A stretch of DNA of 64,000 bases, taken from assembly GCA_023935145.1 (NCBI GenBank), contig CM043704.1, positions 99,619,873-99,683,872 on the forward strand, given 5' to 3'. The notes beneath the pieces were generated by a model that was given only the letters and a program-made list of their open reading frames with translations, ran no database searches and was not told the origin of the DNA. The position numbers and the translations under genes are program-made. This DNA is from Bretschneidera sinensis. Lineage: Eukaryota > Streptophyta > Magnoliopsida > Brassicales > Akaniaceae. Shown piece after piece: positions 57,315 through 64,000 of this stretch; the stretch's first letter is position 1; the number at the start of each line of letters is the position of its first letter.

Positions 57315-58687
57315 TCATTCTTTTTTAGTAAATCTCTTAGCAACGAGTCTCGCTTTGTTTCTCTCAATATTGCCTAATGAATCTTTCTTGGTCTTAAACA
57401 CCCATTTGCAACCAATAATCTTCGCTCCATTAGGCAACTCTACAACATCCCAGACTCCGTTGCTTTTCATGGAATTCATCTCTTCCTTCATGGCATCGTG
57501 CCACAAGGTTGACTCTTTGTAACTCATGGCCTGTGAAAAGGTTTCAGAATCATTTTCGGCTTCAAAATTATAGTCAGGTTCTTGTAGATACACAATGTAA
57601 TCACTAGGAATTGTTGATCTCCTGACTCTAGTAGATTTTTTTAATGTTGTCCCAATGTCTCCCAGGGGAGCTTGTGGTTCAACTGGTTGTTCAGGAACTT
57701 GTGGTATTTCTTGAATTACTTGATCTATTAGAATATTGTCAGCAGCTTGTGAAACCTCAATGATCGATTGATCAACACGAGCTTGTACTTGAGGTATGTT
57801 ATGAACTATAACCAATCTATCATTTGATAAAGGTTGAGATTCTGTATGATCATGTGCAGGTTCTGTATGATCATGTGCAGGAACTAAGTTCCTGAACCAA
57901 TCCCTCCCACTGATCATGTCATTCTCTAGAAACTTAGCATTTCTTGATTCCACAATCCTAGTAGTATGTGTTGGACAATAAAACCTGTAACCCTTGGACC
58001 TTTCGGCATATCCAACGAAATACCCACTAATGGTCCTCGGATCCAGTTTCTTCTCTTGTGGGTTATAAATCCTCACCTCAGACGGACATCCCCAAACGTG
58101 CATATGTCGCAAATCGGTTTCTAACCTTTCTATAATTCAAATGGTGTCTTGGGAACAGCCTTGGTTGGAACTCGGTTTAATATATACGCAGCCGTCTTTA
58201 GTGCTTCAGTCCACAAGGATGTAGAAAGGTTGGAGTTGCTAAGCATACTCTGCACCATGTCCATCAATGTTCGGTTTCTTTTTTCTGCAACACCATTCTG
58301 GTCCAGGAAACCAGGCATAGTGTATTGGGCAACAATCCCATGTTCTTGAAGAAACTTGGCAAAAAGGCCAAGTGCTTGTCCACTTTCTGTGTATCTACTA
58401 TAATATTCTCTACTTCTATCATATCTTATAATTTGTATTTGCTTTCCGCATTGGTTCTCAACTTCAGCCTTAAAGACTTTGAAGGCATCTAATGCTTCAT
58501 TTTTCTTATTTAGCAAATAGATATACATATATCGTGAGTAATCATCGATAAAAGTGACGAAATATTTCTGACCATGTGCGTCCATGTCTAGACAACATAT
58601 ATCAGTATAAATGATTTCTAATATGTCCGAACTCCTATTAGCACCTTTCTTGGACTTGTTGGTCTGCTTTCCCTTAATGCAGTCCAC
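57315..58687 (-). pseudogene. Copia integrase and linker remnant
   Basis: 58130-58687 carries the integrase core ([20 protein letters not shown], then [12 protein letters not shown], then [11 protein letters not shown] and [19 protein letters not shown]). The glycine expected in the RSDRGGEY motif is changed. 57315-58112 continues with GCPSEVRIYNPQEKKLDPRT and the RT N-terminus (WHDAMKEEMNSM). A frameshift and short gap near 58113-58130 separates the two. [16 protein letters not shown] at the start is the second half of the zinc-binding segment. Confidence 0.85.
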
Positions 58688-59940
58688 ACAAGTCTCAAAA
58701 TCAGTATAATCTAGAGTACTAAATACTCATTCATTCACTAATCTTTTAATTCTTTCTATGGAGATATGTCCTTATCTCCGGTGCTATAACATAGAGGAGT
58801 CCTCGTTAATATTACACCTTTTAACGCCAGTGTGAACATGCATTGAACTATAAGTGGCATCATTTTGTAAATAAAGACGATAAAGACCATCAAACAAAAT
58901 ACCATTCCCAACACAATCAGTTTTATAAAATAAACTGAAAGATGTGTCTTGAAAATTAAAGGAATATCCAAATGGTATAAGTCTAGAAACAGAAATCAAG
59001 TTTCGTGAGAAACTTGGTACATAAAAGGTCCTTCCCAATTTTAAAATAAAGCCACTACTTAAAGTTAAAATGCAAGTTCCAATCGCCTCCACATGTGAGC
59101 CCATCTTGTTGCCTGATAAGATGTTTTGCTCACTTCCCACTGGCTTCCTTAGGTTTTGCATACCCTGCAAGGAGTTTGCAATATGGATTGTAGATCCAGA
59201 ATTAATCCACTAGGTGTTAATATTAACATTAACCATATTAGATTCGTAACAAACAAACGAGGTTGATTCTAATATATCATTCCCACGAGTAGTAGCCAGC
59301 ATTGCACTCTCACCCAGTTCCATCACAAGTCTCTTCTTCTTGAACACACATGGTCATTAATTCATTGATTTACCATTTGTCTTTATGTGTATTGTACGAG
59401 ATTTTGAAAGGCCCGTACTAAGTTGGAATGGTGTTCAGAATGTAATGCACCAGGAAAGATTCTGACATATCAACCTCGAGTTTCTTAAGTTGAGCTGCAA
59501 TGTCACGCATTTGTATTATGTGCTCGCACATACCTTTTAAGCTGGTGAGTATGAGGGATGATAATCTCATTATCAGGGTGCTTGCTAATGTCTTTTCTGA
59601 AGTGACGAATTGATTGTTAATGGCTTTCAGCAAATCACGGACTTTCTCATGCTGGTCGACAGAACCACATATTCCAGCAGTTATCTTAGTATTGATAAAC
59701 ATCATGCCGAGTCGATTGGATCGCTCCCATCGCTCATATAGCGTGACGGTAGCTGGATTGCTGTTATCGGCGATTGTCGGTGGTTCGTCCTTCCTAATAA
59801 CATAATCTATGTCCATCCACCCTAGATGGAGGAGAATCCTCTCCTTCCATAACTTATAGTTATCTCCCCTAAGTTCGGGTATGTCATAACGGATATCAGA
59901 GAAATTAGTGGGTTGAGAAACTGCATAAAGTTCAAAAGCT
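58688..59940 (-). pseudogene. Copia gag, protease and pre-integrase remnant
   Basis: Gag is read from about 59940 (YDIPELRGDNYKLWKERILL, then MDIDYVIRKDEPPT) to a stop near 59417. A second stop follows within YNTHKDKW...INELMTMCVQEE. The Cys-rich zinc knuckle expected next is absent, which looks like an internal deletion. The protease motif near 59203 reads INSGSTIHI, with Asn where the catalytic Asp belongs, and a stop lies just before it. Pre-integrase pieces continue to 58750 with a further stop. I see no ATG in frame with the gag start. Confidence 0.75.
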
Positions 59941-60938
59941 TATGTCAAGATTTGAGGTCTTATTTTCTAAATTTCATGTTTTACCAATATAAAAACACAC
60001 TGAAATTGAATCTAATTTCATTAAAAATTACCTGTGGGCTAAATTTTTAATTCAATAAGATTCTTTATACTTTATGATAGATTTTATCAAACTATTTTTA
60101 CTAAATTCATAATGTATATTATTATTACAATTTGATGTTTTTCTATCTTTAAACTTTATGATAAAACTATTAAATTAATTCTTCTTAACTCCTGTGGGTA
60201 AATTAAGAAAAAATAATTTTAATATATTATCCTAATTAATTATATTAACATAATAAAATCCATGTGGGGTAAAATCATTATATTTATATAATTAATTACA
60301 ATTAATGTCCATTAAGTGATCATAATCCACTTAATATATAATTTTATATAATTAAAGATGCTGTGGTTACTTTTTAAATATTTAAAATTATATGGTTCAC
60401 TAGACATTTATATTTACTATATTTTAGGCTTTACTTAATGCCTAAAAGCAATTATGCAGTAACATAATAGGCAATCACTAAGAGTGCTCCTAGGATAATT
60501 GGTCAAGACAAAGCCTCATTAAAAACCAGAATCCTTAGACAGAGCATTGTCTCAGATCATGCTGTCTTATGCCAACTACAAATGTTTATGAATTATTCAT
60601 AATTTTTAACTTAATTATTCATATTAATATATTATGAACCTTAATGTGTTATGCACAAATTAAGTTTTATGAGAATAACCTAAGTTTACATAATCTAACA
60701 ATATCTAAACTTAATAATATGTTATCATATGTAAATAAAATTTTCATAAATAAAACATAAATTTCATAATTAAACATAATATTATACACTTAATTTAATT
60801 CATTGCATAAAATAAACTCATTCTAAAAGCATGAATTGAAAATCATGCTAAATATGAACACTTAATCAAGTTGCATATATATAGTACTAACATAAATATG
60901 CATAATCTAAATTTAAACAAAATAATCAAAAGTTTGAT

Positions 60939-61018
60939 CTCATGAGGAATCGAACCCAAGACCGTGTGCCTACCACATAGACCCAAATTTACCCTTACCA
61001 CTAGGTTACCCCGAGGGG
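60939..61018 (-). other. tRNA-like (pol III box A/B) block in the Copia leader
   Basis: On the minus strand the sequence GGGGTAACCTAGTGGTAAGG (box A-like) is followed, about 30 bases on, by TCTTGGGTTCGATTCC, which contains a perfect box B (GGTTCGATTCC). The pair resembles the head of a tRNA-derived SINE. It does not fold into an obvious intact tRNA, and I do not call a tRNA gene. Confidence 0.5.
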
Positions 61019-61102
61019 TTCATTAATATTATTTTTGCAAATAATTATAAATCATGTGCAAAATTGTGAAAATCTAAAAAATTAGGCCAAAATCTGAACT
61101 TC

Positions 61103-61107
<5 letters not shown>

Positions 61108-61156
<49 letters not shown>
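61108..61156. repeat. (AT)n microsatellite in the Copia leader
   Basis: About 24 AT units were read directly. Confidence 0.9.
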
Positions 61157-61159
<3 letters not shown>

Positions 61160-61470
61160 TTTTGGAAAATTACCGAATTTTGAAACTGCAAGATATTTTC
61201 CTAAACCAATGGTCTTCAACCTTCAGCCGGGTCGCTTTTAACCCGTTTTCAAAACCCAACTAAATCTTGGCTTCTAAGATACCAAGGCAAGATTTTTAAA
61301 ACTTAGAAATACTAGAAATCAAATTTCCTAATGATTTCTAACATTATTTTCCATAAAAAAATACTCGAAAAACAAACTTTGAAATCAAATTATTTTTCGG
61401 GTATAAATCGAAAGTATTACAGATTGTTTAATACTTCAAAGCAGAGGCAAACAATGCTCTAATACCAAAA

Positions 61471-62142
61471 TGTAAGAATTTAAATATGATCTAAACATGC
61501 TAAACAACTTAAATAGTATATAGATTAAATGTGGAATTATAAAGACTGTAAACATACCTCCGGCCATCAAAGCTTTTCATTTACACAATCCGTTATTCTC
61601 TCGATATTAGTTATTGTAGACTCTCATAACTCTCTTCAATTTGATGGTGTATGAAAGAAAAATAAGTAGTACCAAACCTGTATTTATACATGTTCTTCCA
61701 TCAAGAACGTCCGTCCGTATTCCATATGCTTGTTACCACAATCAATGGATGGCCAAAGGGTTAAATATGGACCATATATAGGTTTGTTACATATACCTTA
61801 TACTCTCAATACAACCATTGAGAATATGAACCAATATACCTTAAGTATACACCTTGTGTTTTCTCTCTAACACTCTTAATTTTTTATATGCTCAATGGTT
61901 ATCCTATTTATAGGAGAAATGCACTAAGAATAATTGAATTAATTTGGCCACAATTAATTCTTAGTGGAGTATAATTGCCTTCACTTAATTGCCACAATTA
62001 ATGCTTGAATTTATTACATCTACCTCAACTTAATTGCCACAATTAATGCTTTGCGGAGTTTAATGACATTCACTTAATGGCCACAATTGACTCCACCATA
62101 TTGAAATGACCTCTACTTAATGGCCATCATGAATTTATTACA
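61471..62142 (-). repeat. Copia 5' LTR (672 bp)
   Basis: Bounded by TG...CA and homologous to 55013-55683. The primer-binding site TGGTATTAGAGC (one base off the usual TGGTATCAGAGC) lies three bases inside the element next to it. Confidence 0.93.
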
Positions 62143-62147
62143 AATCT
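62143..62147. repeat. Copia target-site duplication, right (AATCT)
   Basis: Identical to 55008-55012. Confidence 0.9.
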
Positions 62148-62745
62148 TATATATGGCGTTCTTTTGAATTTCATTTTTAACAAAATTTAATAACAAATAA
62201 AGGATATAAACATTAATTTTTTTCTTTTAATAAATCTGTATTAAATTTTCAAATTGAAAACTAACTAATAAATCTGTTTTATTTTTATTACTTCATAACC
62301 TCTCTTATTCTCTCCATCTCTGTCATCATGTAATTCTTTTTTTCTTCTTATCGTTTTTGTTTGTAAGTGATTATGTTCTTCTCTTTCATATTTACTCGGT
62401 TTTTTTTGTAATTACTTGGTTACATTTTTCTTTGTATAAAAATAATGTTTTGATCTAATTCGAGTCATGGACATCACTAAAATATACAATTTAGATCTAA
62501 ATAAAATGTAACGGGTGATTAAAATAGATAACAGGCAATATAGATTCAAGTACCCTCTAAATATAGGAAATACGAATGTAAGCTGCCCTCGTCAGAACAG
62601 AAAGAAAGAAGATCTGATTTGTTCTCAAAAAAAAAAAAACAGATTCTGCCTAATAAACAAATTGCTTCCTGTTTTCCCTTTTTTATGCGATCTCTATTTT
62701 CTTAATCTTGTGACCTCCTTCCTCGATCTCCCTTATCTCTCTTTC
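62148..62745. other. Upstream region of the J-domain pseudogene
   Basis: AT-rich DNA without a recognisable gene. The 162-codon frame that starts at 62515 is the J-domain frame read upstream of its ATG. Nothing before 62746 looks like protein. Confidence 0.4.
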
Positions 62746-63591
62746 ATGGGTACTCCACGGTCGCCGACATCAGATTTTTACAGTACCCTTGGGATCACGA
62801 AAACCGCAACCTTCAAAGAAATGTGCAAAGTGTACAAATCCCTGGTCAAAATATGGCATCCTGATAAGAATTTTTCAAACAAAGATGAAGCTGAAGCTAA
62901 TTTCAAGGCCATCAATGAAGCCTACTCGGTATATTTATGTCCTCAATTGATACTCATAATTCTGCAAATGTTCATAAATTTAATCATACATTTATACATA
63001 TAAAATCATGACAGTTTGTTAACTACCAATCTTCTTTCCCTTTTCCCCTTGAATCTTTATTAATTTTTAGGCTCTCAATTGAAAGACACAAGGAGAAATT
63101 TACAAAGAATAATATCGACGAATCTACAACACCGGAAAGTATAATTAATAATCTTCAAACCATTGATGATAGTAGCATCTTAAAAAAAATTATTCTTTCC
63201 TTTCGAGGACAGAAAGTAAGAGGAGTCAAACGCCGCAAGCAAAACCAACTTATTTGTCAAAAAATAAAAGTCTAAAGGCGGATGCCACCAACAGTCCCAC
63301 GGAAAGTTTTCTCAAGTCATTATCAAAATGCATGAGTCGGAAGGACAATAGCCCGATAAAAGGCCTTACTACATTCTTATCGAAAAGCGTTAGTAGAAGA
63401 TGCTCGTCGGAGATAGAAATTCCTCACATATCAAGAAACATGAGTCGAGGAGTACCACCCCTATTGTCTTCTCTCAAACCATCGTTAGGAGGAAGCCTCC
63501 ACCAATCCAAAAACAACTTCAATGCACACTTGTAGAGTTGCGCATCAGAGGTGTCAAAATGATTAAGATCACTAGGGATGTCATCACATAA
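62746..63591 (+). pseudogene. Truncated DnaJ (HSP40, J-domain) pseudogene
   Basis: From the ATG at 62746 the frame reads SPTSDFYSTLGITKTATF, then KIWHPDKNFS with the HPD tripeptide needed to stimulate HSP70. A donor follows AYS (GT at 62929). After the acceptor at 63070 the expected continuation (LSIERHKEKFTK) is out of frame by one base. Further frameshifts occur near 63255 and 63450. The later segments, a Ser-rich linker (SLSKCMSRKDNSPIKG) and PPPIQKQLQCTLVELRIRGV then KMIKITRDV, are the linker and the start of the C-terminal peptide-binding domain of subfamily-B DnaJ proteins. The homology stops at about 63585, where receptor-like protein sequence begins. It cannot encode a working co-chaperone. 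Confidence 0.75.
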
Positions 63592-64000
63592 ATAACCTCA
63601 CTGGTTCTTTGCCCCCATCTCTGATGAATTGCACCAATCTTGTCACATTAAATTTACGCGTCAACCTCTTGCAAGGAGATCTCCCGGAATTAAATTTTTA
63701 CACACTCCTCCAGCTTCGCATACTTGACCTCGGCTACAATAACTTCACTGGTAGCTTGCCTCCAAGTCTATACTCATGCGAGTCACTGACTGCTGTTAGG
63801 CTGGCAAGTAACCAGCTAAAAGGAGAGATTTCGTCTGACATCTTTGCACTGGAATCTCTATCTTTCCTCTCGCTTTGTTCCAACAAGCTTACAAATATCT
63901 CTGGTGCAATCAGGATTTTTTCGGGCTGCAACAACCTCAGTACTGCAATCCTTTCTGGTAATTTTCTGAACGAAGCACTGCCTGATGATAAGAACCTAGT
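63585..64000 (+). pseudogene. Partial duplicate of the receptor-like protein gene (continues off the right edge)
   Basis: This block aligns without gaps to 48952-49367 of the intact receptor-like protein gene. I count about 18 differences by eye (about 96% identity). The frame stays open and gives LRR sequence such as NNLTGSLPPSLMNCTNLVTL and ILDLGYNNFTGSLPPSLYSC. The signal peptide, N-terminal cap and first LRRs (the first 300 or so codons) are absent here, replaced by the J-domain pseudogene. The remainder lies beyond the window, so a full downstream part may exist. As seen it lacks a start. Confidence 0.85.

Larger units (their letters stand above)
55013..62142 (-). mobile_element. Full-length but defective Ty1/Copia LTR retrotransposon
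   Basis: The 7130-bp element lies on the minus strand, with LTRs at 61471-62142 (5') and 55013-55683 (3'). They start TGTAATAAATTC and end TTCTTACA in element orientation. A 5-bp target duplication AATCT flanks it. The primer-binding site TGGTATTAGAGC (61467-61456) follows the 5' LTR, and the polypurine tract AAGTGGGAGAA (55694-55684) precedes the 3' LTR. Gag, protease, integrase, reverse transcriptase and RNase H follow in the Copia order (integrase before RT) but contain stops, frameshifts and a deletion. The LTRs differ at many positions by eye, so the insertion is not recent. The leader carries an (AT)n tract and a tRNA-like block. Confidence 0.95.

Noticed and set aside
60939..61018. A functional tRNA gene
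   Set aside because: Box A and B are present, but I could not form an acceptor stem or a clear anticodon arm, so only a tRNA-derived block is claimed.
1..64000. CRISPR array, rRNA operon, bacterial-type operon or organellar insertion
   Set aside because: No regularly spaced repeats of the right kind, no rRNA-like stretch, and no organelle gene sequence was recognised.

Overview
The window is nuclear DNA from a flowering plant. It has AT-rich intergenic DNA, many small introns, remnants of plant LINE, Copia, Mutator-like and hAT-like elements, and proteins that match dicot families closely (AKT2 potassium channel, UGGT/EBS1, a PSY1R-like receptor-like protein, an At1g11050-type receptor kinase). 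I would place it in a core eudicot, perhaps a woody one given the large repeat-filled introns. I cannot name the species.

Layout. 160-410 (-) is the first coding exon of an AKT2-type channel gene that runs off the left edge. 411-8171 is intergenic and holds a Mutator-like MITE (1239-1654), a decayed Copia gag-pol remnant (about 1970-3260), short tandem repeats, and an F-box pseudogene (about 6340-7122, -) next to an inverted copy of its own end. 8172-43618 (-) is one gene of 35.4 kb, UDP-glucose:glycoprotein glucosyltransferase. I could join 37 coding exons with consistent phase into a 1657-residue reading frame. Its introns contain truncated LINE 3' ends in both orientations, MITEs, a hAT-like element, LTR-derived pieces, several tandem duplications and an orphan PUF-repeat exon on the opposite strand. 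Two of its introns begin with GC instead of GT. 43619-47980 is mostly plain AT-rich DNA.

48049-50232 (+) is an intact, intronless receptor-like protein gene (LRR ectodomain, island, membrane anchor, no kinase). 51568-53478 (-) is a receptor-like kinase pseudogene with several frameshifts and no catalytic lysine. 55013-62142 (-) is a full-length but dead Copia retrotransposon with two LTRs of about 671 bp, a PBS, a PPT and a perfect AATCT target duplication. 62746-63591 (+) is a broken J-domain gene. It is joined within its C-terminal domain to a fragment (63585-64000) that is about 96% identical, without gaps, to the middle of the receptor-like protein gene 14.6 kb upstream.

The intact genes do not form a pathway. 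UGGT works in ER glycoprotein quality control, AKT2 in phloem potassium transport, and the RLP in cell-surface perception. The right-hand 16 kb looks like a receptor region being reshaped by duplication, pseudogenisation and retrotransposon insertion. I found no CRISPR, rRNA or intact tRNA gene.
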